Origin: Arcuatula senhousia
Lineage: Eukaryota > Mollusca > Bivalvia > Mytilida > Mytilidae
Assembly: GCA_963971305.1 (NCBI GenBank)
Contig: OZ020308.1
Span: 16,463,092 to 16,527,091 of the forward strand
Direction: 5' to 3'
Length of the DNA stretch: 64,000 bases
In this document: one piece after another, positions 22,337-33,916 of the stretch
Numbering within the stretch: position 1 is the stretch's first letter
Layout of the letters: each line of letters begins with the position of its first letter
Made by a program: the position numbers and the translations under genes
The notes under the pieces: generated by a model
What the model was told of the DNA's origin: nothing
Databases searched by the model: none
The model's input: the letters and a program-made list of their open reading frames with translations, nothing else

Positions 22337-23357
22337 ACCCCATTAATCAGAATAAATTGCACTAAACAGAAAAAAGATAAAGGAATATCTGTGTGAAATT
22401 TTCATTTAATTTGGTTGAGGAATAAACTTTTTACAATTTAAAGTGAAAACTTTACGAAAATTTTGTATCGTATTTTTATGTAAAATAGGGTAGTATGAGC
22501 TCTTTTGATACTCCTCTAAAGTGCCAAAGGAAAAGTACTTTTAACACATGTACAATCTCAAATCATTTAAGGATGGCTGCAAAAAGAATCATGTAAAAAT
22601 CTTTTATGTTTTTTGAGATATTACAGTATAAATTTGTACATTTCAAATTGTTTATTTTCTACGAAATCTTGTTTATTTGCATGAGATATTGTGAGATTTT
22701 ACCGATTTGCAAATCCATTTCATTTTCCAGGTCAATGGTAAAACAATCACGGAGAAAAAAAACTTTTAAACATATTTACAAGATTATTTACAAGGGTTAA
22801 AAAGACAAAAATGAAACTAAAAAGGGTGTGACTGGATCAGGGATTTAAACTGATCCAATGTAGGTGCTGCAACAATGCATGGGGGGGGGGCAAGATATTC
22901 CAGAGAACTACATGTACTGTGTGAGGGGAAAAGCTATATCTAAAGTAATCAGTTGACCTAGAGAATTGTTGAAATTGAAGACTATGGCTGTGTCGTGTAC
23001 TGAGATGTGTAAATGGTTTGGACCAATGGCAACTAAGTGATGTGTAATTTTGTAGAGCATGGTGACTTCTGTATATATTTTTTCGAGTTGCTAAAGAAGG
23101 TAAATAAAGATTCGGACACTGCTAGTGGAATGGTATCTGCCAATTATGTACCGTGCTGCTCTACGCTGCACTTTTTCAACTTATTTTTTTTTTTATATGG
23201 GGTGACCAAATTGTAGAGCAATACTCGAGATTAGATCTTACTAAAGATTAAAATGCCATACACTTGGTCTCTTCGTTTTTAATTTGTAAATTTCTTCTAA
23301 GAAATCCTAATAGTTTGTGCGCTTTTGATGTTATGGTATGAGCATTCCAAGAAAGTT

Positions 23358-25118
23358 TTAAGGTTAATACAGACAGGTGTCACATGACTTTTGTACCTTT
23401 AAAAATGCAAAATTTAAGACCAGTGTCTATAAAGTCAATAAAAAAAAAATGGAATATTTGAATTTATTAAAATGAGTAATAAATATTCAATTATTTAACA
23501 ATTGCATCAATCGTTTCTTAAAAAACGCAGTTTTTGACAAAAACAAGGGAGATAACTCACTTCAAAATTACCCTTAATTTATTATGGAATTGAATAGTAA
23601 ACAAAAATCTAAGCTGGTGACCCCCTGTTTTCTATGTTTTATTAGTCCCCTACCGGCGAAAGCCGAAGGGGACTATAGGTTTGCGCTCTGTCCGTCTGTC
23701 TGTCTGTCCGTCTGTCACGCCTCAGTTTTCCACACTTTTTTTCTAAACGCTTATAGATAATGAACTGATTTTTGGTATGTGAGTTTACCTTGATGAGTTA
23801 CAGATCAAGTGTGAGTTTCCTGCCGGTCCGCAAATTTTTATGGGAGTTATGGCCCTTTGAACTTTGAAAATTCACTAAAATTTCAGTTTTCCGCACTTTT
23901 TTTCTAAACGCTTATAGATAATGAACTGATTTTTGGTATGTGAGTTTACCTTGATGAGTTACAGATCAAGTTTAAGTTTCGTGCCGGTCCGCAAATTTTT
24001 ATAGGAGTTATGGCCCTTTGAACTTTGAAAATTCACTAAAATTTCAGTTTTCCGCACTTTTTTTCTAAACGCTTATAGATAATGAACTGATTTTTGGTAT
24101 GTGAGTTTACCTTGATGAGTTACAGATCAAGTTTGAGTTTTGTGCCGGTCCACAAATTTTTATGGGAGTTATGGCCCTTTGAACTTTGAAAATTTGCTAA
24201 AATTTCAGTTTTCCGCACTTTTTTTCTAAACGCTTATAGATAATGAACTAATTTTTGGTATGTGAGATAACCTTGATGAGTTACAGATCAAGTTTGAGTT
24301 TCATGCCGGTCCACAAATTTTTATAAGAGTTATGGCCCTTTGAACTTTGAAAATTCAATAAAATATCAGTTTTCCGCACTTTTTTTCTAAATGCTTATAG
24401 ATAATGAACTGATTTTTGGTATGTAAGATAACCTTGATGAGTTACAGATCAAGTTTGAGTTTAATGCCGGTCCACAATTTTTTATGGGAGTTATGGCCCT
24501 TTGAACTTTGAAAATTCAATAAAATATCAGTTTTCAGCACTTTTTTTTCTAACACTTATAGATAATGAACTGATTTTTGGTATGTGAGTTTTGCATGATG
24601 AGTTACAGATTAAATTAGAGTTTCCTGCCGGTCCACAAATTTTTATGGGAGTTATGGCACTCTGAAGTTAGAAAATCCATTGCAATTTTATTTTCTACAC
24701 TTTTTTATTGTTCCTTGTAGATAATAAACTGATCAAGTTTAGGTATTCATTTGTTTGACAAATTGTTACCAGTGACTGAAATATGAGGCCGGTAGGGGAC
24801 TATGTATTGTTTTGCAATACTCTCAGAATGCTTGTTTTAATAGATAGGTAAAAATATAACTTTTGACAAAATAAAAAAAAGATATTATTGTAAGGATTTT
24901 TTCTGAGACATGATTTTATGCCTAAAATTTGGCCTTTCCTATATAATCTATTGTAACCCAGGCATACTTTAACCACTTATATTGCAAAAACGAGCTTGGT
25001 GACCTATCCTTATTTTTATTTTAAATAAAGGATATTAATAACATGTTTCAATTTAGACCAAAAAATCAAATGTTTAATGACAGATTTTTTTCAGTATAGG
25101 TGTCCACATTAACCTTAA
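23358..25118. mobile_element. TTAA-flanked inverted-repeat element inside the LINE
   Basis: TTAA at 23358-23361 and 25115-25118. Element ends GGTTAATACAGACAGGTGTC and GGTGTCCACATTAACC are imperfect inverted repeats. Taking out the element and one TTAA restores an in-frame LINE join (ITIS|LKLSW), so this is a clean insertion of a TTAA-targeting (Kolobok/piggyBac-like) non-autonomous element. It carries a second element inside. Confidence 0.8.
23642..24836 (-). mobile_element. Tandem-core element, family C, nested in the TTAA element
   Basis: On the minus strand: 5' AACAAGCATTCTGAGAG, hairpin GTATTGCAAAACAATAC, then ATAGTCCCCTACCGGC. Six or so units of about 160 bp (CTTATAGATAATGAACTG on the plus strand). 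An ACAG/ACGG microsatellite, then a 3' hairpin ending GGTAGGGGACTAATA. Non-coding. Confidence 0.78.
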
Positions 25119-27128
25119 GGAGATGGTGATTCCAAGATATTTGGCAGTGTCGACAGAATCTAGTGTATGTTTTAGGATGTAATCATGCTTGTGTTGTTTT
25201 CTTGATCTTAAGACAGAAATAGAATTACATTTTTCTGGGTGGAACTGCATCCCCCACTATTGTTGCCATCTAGCTAGAGAGTCAAGATCTTGTTGGAGAG
25301 TTATACTGTCTGTGTGTTGCTTAATAGGTCTGTAAAGAATGCAGTCTTCTGCAAATATGTTAAGCTTATTTTTGAAGAAATAGATGCAGGAAGATTATTT
25401 ATGAATACTATGAATAAACGGGGGCCCAGGACTGAGCCCTGGGGTACCCCGCGGACTACAGGTAGTTTACTGGAGGCTTTTCCACCAAGAACTACTTGCT
25501 GCATTCTGTTATGGAGAAAAGACTCTATCAATTTCAGTGTGGAGGATCTTATTTCACAATTGTCTAGCTTGCAAAGAAGTCTCTTGAGGGGCACCTTATC
25601 AAACGCCTTAGAAAAATCAAGGATAATGAGGTCTGTCTGAATGCCTGAGTTGAGGATGTTGGCGAGTTCATGAGTGAGTGAAATTAACTGTGTTTAACAA
25701 CTACGGTTGGACCTGAACCAATGTTGACATCTACAAGGATATCATAAAGCTCAAGATGTTTAACTACATTTGATTCTACAATGTGTTCAAGAACCCTGCA
25801 ACAGATGCAGGTGAGGGAAACAGGGCGATAGTTGCTTGGAAAAAATTTGTCACCCTTTTTAAAGACAGAGATGACATTTGCTTGACAATTCACCTCTACT
25901 AATTGAATGTTAAAGAAATAAGCAAGATGGGGACAAATTCACAGACGTACTCTTTAAGTATGCGAGCAGATTTCTCATCTGGACCAGTTGCCTTTGACGG
26001 ATATAAGTATTTCAATCTTCTGTTCTTGGGGTGATAGGTGGCATACTAGGATAATTATCATTCAGTGCTGGTATATCTTCCCAGCATTGTCAACAGTAAA
26101 GACTGAATGATATTGCTCATTTAGAATGGTAGCTTTAATTTTGTTACGTGTCATCAATAAGAATGCCATCGCGAGGAAGAGACACCTGAGACTAAGTTGT
26201 CCTTTTTTGTGTTATTGCATAGTTTCAGAATTTCTTCTGTTTCTGAGCTTTTGTCCAGATTTTCATCGTAGCAAATGACATTCTTTATATATGTCAAATA
26301 TGCTTTCCTTCTTTCTTTTTGGATTGTTTGTTTGATGTTCCTGTAAGCTTTCAGTGTTGGCAGATTTATCAGCATGCATGAGTTTGAATACCGGTAATTT
26401 GTTCCGCTTGCGAACGAGTGATTTAAGATTCATGTATACGTTCACCTCAAATTGGCTTAATTTTAGATCTATTTTTCAGTATATGTATATAAAATTCAAA
26501 AATAAATCGTAGCAGGACCTAGATATATTGATTTCTTCTTATTTTTTTTTTAAATATTTTCATGATTAATTCTGTTATTTTTCCGCTTTTTCCGTTTTTG
26601 TGCACAGTCAATTTCAGGTCAACATCACTAACATTCTTGCAGGTGCTACATTTAATTAAAATTTAACAAAAAGTGTTCACCAACATGTCAGTCGAGGGGC
26701 ACATTTCGGATAGTTTATTCTTTTTCAAAATACAATGACAACAAAGTTCCAGACAATAAATTTTGCCACGCCTAACGCGCGTTTCGGCTATTCAATACTC
26801 GTCAGAAGCGGTCTACCAAAAATATTTAAAATGCTAAACATTGTATGATTTTGAAAAGCATAGAACAATAAAACCAAAAATACCAAACTGGGGAACCAAA
26901 TTATTACTAAGATGATCAACCTATGTCAGGGATAGGAATTAGAACCTTAGGGTTTAGAAAATTTTGAAATTTAAACAGATAATTAAAAGCTTTAATGTGT
27001 TCTCCAACACAAAAGTGTTGGTGCCGGAGCGGGCTTACCTACGGGAATTTAAACTCCACCAGCAGTGCTAACCTTCACGGGTGTTCGAAATAAAAATGAC
27101 AACAAAGTTCCAGGCAATAAAGTTTGCT

Positions 27129-27171
27129 ACGCCTGACGCGCGTTTCGTCTATTAAAGAATCATCAGAGGCG
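27129..27171 (-). ncRNA. Hammerhead relic with a broken stem II closing pair
   Basis: CTGATGA, GAA, ACGCGCGT and stem I GCCT/AGGC are kept, but the first stem II base is T instead of G, which breaks a pair needed for cleavage. The companion at 26767-26810 is more decayed (CTGACGA, stem II unpaired). Confidence 0.65.
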
Positions 27172-27245
27172 ATCTACCAAAAATATTAAAAATGGTAAAC
27201 ATTATATGATTATGAAGAGCATAGAACAATAAAACCAATAATACC

Positions 27246-27532
27246 CAGGGTTCCTACTATTTTTTAAACACAAAATTCAAGGCTTTTTCCAGGACTTTTC
27301 AAGGGTATTGAGGTCATTTTCAAGGATCAAAATAGTCTGCAATTTTTTTCAAAATTCAATATTTTTCGGCCTTTTTTATCAAACGGTCAACAAATCTGCA
27401 TATTACAAAATTCCAGGGTTTTTCAAGGATATTTGATAAAATTCAAGGATTTTTCCAGCTTTTTGAGCATTGAAATGAAATTCAAGGACTTTTCCAGGTT
27501 TCATTGAATTCAAGGATGGCGTGGGAACCCTG
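27246..27532. mobile_element. MITE with CAGGGTTCC terminal inverted repeats
   Basis: Starts CAGGGTTCCTAC and ends GTGGGAACCCTG, flanked by AATACC on both sides. Ends look hAT-like, although the visible duplication is 6 bp and not 8. Inserted in the retrozyme-like array. Confidence 0.65.
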
Positions 27533-27956
27533 AATACCATACTGGGGAACAAAATTATTACTAAGATGATCAACCTATGTCTGGGGTAGGAAGAATCTTA
27601 AGGGTTTAGACAATTTTGAAATTGAAACGGATAATTTAAAGCTTTGATGTGGTGTTGGTGCCGGAGCGGGCTAATCTAGGGGAATTTAAACTCCTCCAGC
27701 AGTGCTAACCTTCACGGGTGTTCGAAATAAAAATGACAACAAAGTGCCAGACATTAAAATCAAAACACATACCGCATAAACCCGGCATAATAATATGCCG
27801 TTTGAGCTGTACATATATTGAGATTTTCTTTCAAAAATTTCAAATTGTCCGAAGAACCTTTGTTTCTCTTGTTATCCAAGGAAGTTTTTTTTTTTTTTGA
27901 GTTATTTATAAGCTTTGTTGGTACTGATGTTTTTAATTGCTTTACGTACTTTTATA

Positions 27957-29630
27957 TGCATTATATGCATTTTATTTAGACCATGGGCCAATTGCAGAAC
28001 CGCGAGCAGTGCCAAATGGCCTCGTTGAAGGCTGATGGCGGTTGTCCATTGTGGTTTTTAGCTCACCTGGCCAAAGGCCATGTGAGCTATTGCCATCACT
28101 TGGCGTCCGTCGTCGTCGTCCGTCGTCGTCCGTCGTCGTCGTCGTCGTCGTCGTTAACTTTTCTTCAAACTTCTTCTCCTCTGAAACGGCTGCACAGATT
28201 CAAACCAAATTTGTTCTGGTGGTACTTTAGGGTATCCCCCACAGAACTGATGTGGGGATTTTTGATTCGTCGAAAAACATGGCCGCCGTTGCTAAAAATA
28301 GACCAGGGGGGTCAAACTACTGTTTTTGGCTTGTAAATCAAAAAGTATAAGAGATAGATGAAATCTGATGCCACGCTACTGCTTCAGCATCAAAAGCTCT
28401 ACAAAAGTCTCCATTGAGTCGAAGTTGTCAGATGACCCCTTATGGGAGTTACTGCCCCTTAAAGGTGAAAAATAGCATTTTTTCATGTTTTTGGCCTATG
28501 GAATGAAAACTATTGCAGATAGAGAGAAGCTGTTGCTTGCTTAAATGTTCAGCTCATTTAGCTCTACAAAAGTCTCCATAATGTCAAAGTTGTCAGATGA
28601 CCCCTTATAGGGGTTATGGCCCCTTAAAGGCAAAAAATAGAGTTTTTGGCCTATAGAATGAAAACTATTGCAGATAGAGAAAAGCTGTTGCTTGCTTAAA
28701 TGTTCAGCTCATTTAGCTCTACAAAAGTCTTCATAGGGTCGAAGTTGTCAGATGACTCCTTTAAGGGGTTTTGGCCCCTTAAAGGCAAAAAATAGTGTTT
28801 TTGGTCTATAGAATGAAAACTATTGCAGATAGAGAAAAGCTGTTGCTTGCTTAAATGTTCAGCTCATTTAGCTCTACAAAAGTTTTCATAGGGTCAAAGT
28901 TGTCAGATGACCTCTTATAGGGGTTATGGCCCCTTAAAGGCAAAAAATGGAGTTTTTGGCCTATAGAATGAAAACTATTGCAGATAGAGAAAAGCTGTTG
29001 CTTGCTTAAATGTTCAGCTCATTTAGCTCTACAAAAGTCTCCTATGGTCGAAGTTGTCAGATGACCCCCTATAGGGGTTACAGCCCCTTAAAGGGAAAAA
29101 ATAGTGTTTTTGGCCTATGGAATGAAAACTATTGCAGATAGAGAAAAGTTGTTGCTTGCTTAAATGTTCAGCTCATTTAGCTCTACAAAAGTTTCCATAG
29201 GGTCAAAGTTGCCAGATGACCCCTTATAGTGGTTACGGCCCATAACAGGCATAAAATAGTGTTTTTGGCCTAAAGAAAGAAAACTTTTGCAGATAGAGAA
29301 AAGATGTTGCTTGCTTAAATGTTCAGCTTAATTAGCTCTACAAAAGTCTTTTTAGGGTCGAAGTTGTCAGATGACTCCTTTAAGGGGTTTTGGCCCTTTA
29401 AAGGTGAAAAATAGTGTTTTTTGCTTTGGAATGAAAACTATTGCAGATAGAGAAAAGCTTTTTTTTGCTTAAACATTCAGCTCATTTAGCTATACAAAAG
29501 TCTTCAAAGGGTTGACATTAAGACCAGGTGAGCGATTCAGGCTCCTGGGAGCCTCTTGTTCTAAATTGCCGTTTAATTGTGGGTTGTGTCGCGTACACTT
29601 ATTCCACATCTCATTATTTTCTATTTTAGT
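27957..29630 (-). repeat. Repeat S split by insertion of a family A element
   Basis: Plus-strand left part ends CCATTGTGGTTTTT (28059); the right part resumes CTAAATTGCCGTTTAATTG (29561). This is the same A-tract that is interrupted in the 17197-18245 copy. Confidence 0.8.
28060..29560 (-). mobile_element. Tandem-core element, family A, copy 3
   Basis: Minus-strand 5' AACAAGAGGCTCCCAGGAGC and 3' GGCCAGGTGAGCT; a GTCGTC microsatellite at 28109-28155 on the plus strand; about seven units of 155-160 bp. Confidence 0.8.
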
Positions 29631-30417
29631 TAAAGTTGTTCCAGATTTCATCGATACTAAAATTCTCTTGATCATTTATACATGTATTTAGATCAATGCT
29701 TGCTATGTCTTTTTTTAGTTGTTCTTTGTTTGCTTTGTTGTACAAAATACTTTCCTTGGCGGTTTTTTGATTTTGCTTGGTCTTATGCTGGATTCAATAA
29801 ACACAACCTCATGATCAGAGATGCCAGGTATAACTTCTACTTTGTTTACAAGTGAGCTATTGTTTGTGTAAAATAAATCTACAGTTTTTTGGGAGGTTTT
29901 GGTAAAATATGTTGGTTTGTTTTATGTTTGTTCTATGTCATCAATAAGTTGTTTACATTGTTTTGTGTTCTGTGCATTTGGGTTAAGTGAACGGTCTTCC
30001 CAGTTAATGCGTCCAAGATTTAAGTCTCCATCTAACCATACATGTGAATTGGAGCTTTGTTTTACTCTGTAGATTGATTTTTCTTTACCCTGTAATACTG
30101 GTTCATCAGTCATATTTGGTGGTTTGTAAAAGCTACCAATAGATAAATCTGTGGTACCTTTGTTTTGTATTTTCACCCATAACAATTCTATGTCATTTTT
30201 TAGCTCGGTTGGTTCACTACTTAAGTATGTTTCATTTACAAGGATGAATACACCACCATGTGCATCATTTTCTTATCTTTTCTGTAGACGTTAAAGTTTT
30301 GTGGAAAGATTTCTGACGATTTTATGTCAGCATGTAACCATGATTCATTACCTATAATTATGTCAGGTTGTGCTGATTGAATTATGGTTTCAAAATTAGC
30401 ATTTTTGTTGGTTTTTT

Positions 30418-31205
30418 AGGCAAGCGCCAGCGAAGCCTTATGGAGTCTATAGAGTAGTGATGATTTTCGCGTGTTTTTTTTTCTGTCTAGACGGAGTGAT
30501 TTTCCTGCATCCAGTCTGGAATAAAATGCTTTATTTTCTATATTACTTTTCAATATTTGTTAACATGATATACACTTCTATAAATCTCAATTTTTATTGG
30601 CATTTTATATGACCGGCACAAGTTTTATTTATTCCTTTGCATCTTACATGACGAACTTTTTAGTTAAAGGTGATAGAATATACATTATGTATTCATTTAT
30701 TACTTGATTGGTTCGTATAAATATTTCTCTCATTTGATTGGTCATTTGCATGGATTCAGATTCTAGCTTCACCATTCATAAAATCAGTACAAAATACACA
30801 TAATAGGGACGAGTGCATTTTAATCGAAGGGGTGTTTCAATCGATACCGATTGGTTTTTACACGATACCTGTCTTGTGTGTGCAATTGTGTTCATTAGCT
30901 TAAGATTTGAGGCACAGGCGTTTGGGTCCAGGATTTTATTTTATTAAAAATAACGTGTATATAATTTTTTTTATCTCGTCTATAGTATATATAGACGAGA
31001 TGAACATTTTAATATACACGTTATCTATAATAAAATAAAATCCTGGACCCAAACGCCTGTGATTTGAGGGCATCTGCATGACGATCCTTTCTTCACTCAC
31101 CAAAATTAATGATTCGCAAACATTTTGAACAATATACTTTAACAGAGAATCTATTATAGTTCTTATATATTTCGCTTGCCTTTAAACGCTTTAGCGCTTT
31201 GATTT
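30418..31205 (-). mobile_element. Repeat family H, copy B, inserted in the LINE endonuclease start
   Basis: Ends GGCAAGCGCCAGCGAAGCC (plus-strand left) and AAACGCTTTAGCGCTTTGATT (right) match copy A in inverse orientation. The LINE frame reads NCQSI on one side and KNANFE on the other, so the insertion point is clear. It carries a hAT-like MITE. Confidence 0.72.
30913..31061. mobile_element. hAT-like MITE with 8-bp target duplication
   Basis: 149-bp foldback: CACAGGCGTTTGGGTCC at one end and its complement at the other, with inverted repeats of about 55 bp and a central ATCTCGTCTATA hairpin. Flanked by ATTTGAGG at 30905-30912 and 31062-31069. Relatives at 53279 and 56315. Confidence 0.85.
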
Positions 31206-31760
31206 ATTGACTGACAGTTTACAACTAGGACTCTGAGTGGAAGGTCATATCGTTTGTCTTTGACAGGGTTTACTCTTTTGTGGTTGGTTTTGTGAATTGG
31301 CGAGGATGTGGCTGATGGCCACCAATAGAACTGTCTGTAACAGAGATATCATTAAGTGTATCATAGATGTTTGTGCTTAGGAAAACAGTTGAGTCAAACA
31401 TACATGATGAAAATGTAGGTAATCCACAAAGATCACAATTCCAAGACACAAGTGTGTTCATGCCAATGCATTGCTTATGATACCACCTGTCACAAGAGTC
31501 ACAACATACACCAGGAGTTTTCCATGTGACACCCTTCTGGCATGTCCCACATGTATACTTGGAAGTTCTGGACCAGGATTTGGTTCAGGGGCATAAGAGT
31601 TGGCAAGTGAGATTGCAGCTAAGTACAGTAACACAAGTTTATCTGGTCTCAATCTTGACCTGAACATTTCTCTAATTATAATGTATATCGTTAATACCAA
31701 ATGAGGGACTGTTTTGAGTGCCATAGAAGTTTGGTTTATCACACTCAGATAATGATTTAC

Positions 31761-32560
31761 CTGTATTCCAACCTCAATGGATGTTTGGGATACATGTAGT
31801 TTTTACACATGGCTGTAAACCAATATTCAATGAGGGCAAATTAAGCAACACAAAGGATATACCGTAAGCATGGCTTTAAAATTCATAATTCATGTACTGT
31901 CTGACTAAAATTAAGTTCCAGGTTTATTGTTAGTGCTCGAAAATTAAAAGCAGTGAGACAAGATAATACTTATAGACACACACGATCAATGGCTAGTAGT
32001 GACACAGTGTTAAGTCTTCTCACGCTGGGCGACTCAGCGTTGGGGTTAGACGCCACAGAAAAAGGCCTTTACTTGTAGTCAACGTCAAAAAGTCGTGTCA
32101 GGTTAAAGCATAAATTAAAAAGCAACCACATATTTTTTTTAAATTGGTTTTGTGATTGGCCAATTGGCGACTTTATTTTTTATTTAGTCAGCGATTTTTC
32201 AGCCATCATCCCTCCCCGGCATCCCTCTAGACCAGGAATCATATCTTGATTATTATATAAATTTTGATCTAATCCCGGCTTGCTCTGGACAAAATTAAAA
32301 ACATTTGTGTCCTCAAACAGACATTCATAAGACACAGTTATCCAACAAATCAAGGCATCGAGAGAGAAAAACAAAAAACTTGAACATTTTCAAATTTTGT
32401 CACCTTGTTTAAATTTCAAATCTCATGTATCAAAAATTTGCAAAAAAAACCCCGGCATTTCAGCAGCTTGATATGTATTAAAAATGAAAATGCACAGGGG
32501 TGCAAAAGTCGAGTTGCAGCATTTTACTAATCAATACATGAAGGCATAAGTTGTTATGGG
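31761..32560. other. AT-rich DNA, no gene seen
   Basis: A minus-strand open stretch near 32180-32374 followed by AATAAA looks mildly protein-like but lacks an acceptor or a recognisable motif. Confidence 0.4.
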
Positions 32561-32658
32561 CATTACATTAAAAACGAAAGAATATGGAATATGTGCCAAA
32601 AAGACACGATCCACATATTGAAATGATTTTAATAAATGTACAAAAGCAAAATTTCACT

Positions 32659-32700
32659 GCGTGTGAAGCGCTTTTCTGGATTAACCTTCATCAGCCACGC
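32659..32700 (-). ncRNA. Hammerhead-like motif of a second type
   Basis: Minus strand: stem I GCGTGG/ACACGC (5 of 6 paired), CTGATGA, short stem II GG/CC with flanking A-A, GAA, palindromic AAGCGCTT, then C. The unpaired A-A next to the core makes activity doubtful. The layout mirrors the 6169 motif but the sequence is different. Confidence 0.5.
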
Positions 32701-33372
32701 TAGGAGTAGAAAACTTGGAAAACCGGTAAAAAATTAGATTTGATTAAAAAAATGCCAAAAAAATATTACAACAATGACCAAACAAATAAATTTACAATTT
32801 CTAAAAAAAAAACAGCCAAACGTTGTCAAGTTTTGGAAATATGTAAACTGTGTCTTTCCAACACATATTCCAGTACTCGAAAATATATAAGAGCATACAA
32901 CTGCCAATATGATACAAAAATCTTTTAGAGTTATTGTCAAGAAGCCCCTTTTTGAAAAATTTAATTGAAAACATTTTTGAGACCACTTTTTAGAAATTTT
33001 CTAACGTTTTTCTGTTGCTGTGACCTTGACCATGAAGAGATTTATTTCAGACTATTTTTCACTGTGTGTGTAGAATTTTGGGAAAACTTCAGAAAGTGGC
33101 AGAACTTTTTTTCTTCCATCATGTTTTAAGCATCATAATATTTGGCAGACTTTCTACATAATTTTGAAAATTTGCCAGATTTTGAGGCCAAGATGCAATG
33201 AATTAATGAAGTGTTTTGGAAGGAAAATCATCCGTGAAACTAATCAAAGAGGAAAAGGTATGAGATCAATGATTCATGAAAAGAAAAATCGAATTGAAGA
33301 AAAGGGGATTGTATCTTCCTATTGTTGTATTTTTTTTTCGTACCGCACTTTGACTCTAACAAAATTATATAG

Positions 33373-33903
33373 GTACAGGGGAGAAAGTCCCTGTGGACTT
33401 TTCATGAAACAGACTTTACAAGCTCAAACATTTTTGAATCACTCAGATCATCAAACCTCAATACAACAGGAACAAATATTGATTTACAACACAACACACA
33501 ACTCCCAGAGTATAAAAATGACAATAGAGGTACATGCATTACCAGACCGAAAACAACAAAGTGTAAAACTAACAAATATCCATGTGGATCATGCAAAAAT
33601 GAGGTTACTTGGAGCACACCAGGAGTGTGCTGTGACTCATGTGATGTGTGGTTTCACAAAGACTGTCTTCACATGGACACATATACCTACGATAATCTTA
33701 AAGACAATCAATGGTTTTGCAACAGCTGTGGCATTCAAAATCTATCAACAAGCATATTTAACACAACTACAATAATGAGCAAAAAATCTTTTGAATCACT
33801 GGATGACTCAAACTTTAATGAAAATCTGATAGGTAGCCCAAAAAGCAGCATCATCACCTGCACCAAAGACACCATATTCATACAACCAATTAAAAAGACC
33901 TGA
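33373..33903 (+). CDS. LINE ORF1 C-terminal part with PHD-type zinc finger
   Basis: Open from just after a TAG to TGA at 33901-33903. Contains KYPCGSCKNEVTW, CCDSCDVWFHKDCL and WFCNSC, the Cys4-His-Cys3 spacing of a PHD finger. No upstream ATG is visible in this frame, so the N-terminus is lost or lies outside the copy. ORF1 proteins of CR1-type LINEs commonly carry PHD fingers and bind RNA. The stop is 13 bases before the ORF2 ATG. Confidence 0.7.
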   Translation, partial: VQGRKSLWTFHETDFTSSNIFESLRSSNLNTTGTNIDLQHNTQLPEYKNDNRGTCITRPKTTKCKTNKYPCGSCKNEVTWSTPGVCCDSCDVWFHKDCLHMDTYTYDNLKDNQWFCNSCGIQNLSTSIFNTTTIMSKKSFESLDDSNFNENLIGSPKSSIITCTKDTIFIQPIKKT

Positions 33904-33916
33904 CATACCACTCAGA

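Larger units (their letters stand above)
22800..26460 (-). pseudogene. 5'-truncated CR1/jockey-type LINE, interrupted copy
   Basis: On the minus strand 26460-25119 encodes diverged reverse transcriptase blocks (NYRPVSLTCICC, GVPQGSVLGP, then MQFHPEKC near 25235 and YLGITIS). 23357-22800 resumes with LLGFLRRNLQIKNEE, QRRAARYI and the C-terminal region. Between them sits a TTAA-flanked insertion. Many frameshifts and stops; not functional. Closest relative in the window is 33373-36965. Confidence 0.8.
26716..27760 (-). mobile_element. Degraded retrozyme-like array
   Basis: At least two and a half units related to 6050-6610, in minus orientation. Hammerhead relics are at 26767-26810 and 27129-27171, about 362 bases apart. 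An unrelated element interrupts the array at 27246-27532. Confidence 0.72.
29620..31760 (-). pseudogene. Second interrupted LINE copy: PHD-type ORF1 and endonuclease region
   Basis: 31742-31206 encodes ORF1 pieces: NSYAPEPNPGPELP, a Cys/His zinc-finger remnant, and LVVNCQSI, the start of ORF2. 30417-29650 continues with an endonuclease-like stretch (IIIGNESWLHADI, IGSFYKPPN, GDLNLGRINW). The two halves are separated by the family H element at 30418-31205. Frameshifts present; not functional. Confidence 0.75.

Noticed and set aside
25290..25640. A plus-strand 116-residue open frame
   Set aside because: It is the antisense of the LINE reverse transcriptase region (GVPQGSVLGP on the minus strand).
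27983..28336. Open frames with RRRPSSS or VVVVV runs
   Set aside because: Translation of the GTCGTC microsatellite of a family A element.
32180..32374. A 64-residue minus-strand open frame followed by AATAAA
   Set aside because: No splice acceptor, no recognised motif, and no neighbouring exon; kept only as a note.
33164..33775. A 203-residue open frame over the LINE 5' part
   Set aside because: It overlaps the ORF1 PHD-finger frame in another frame and shows no motif; the +1 frame has the conserved Cys/His pattern.
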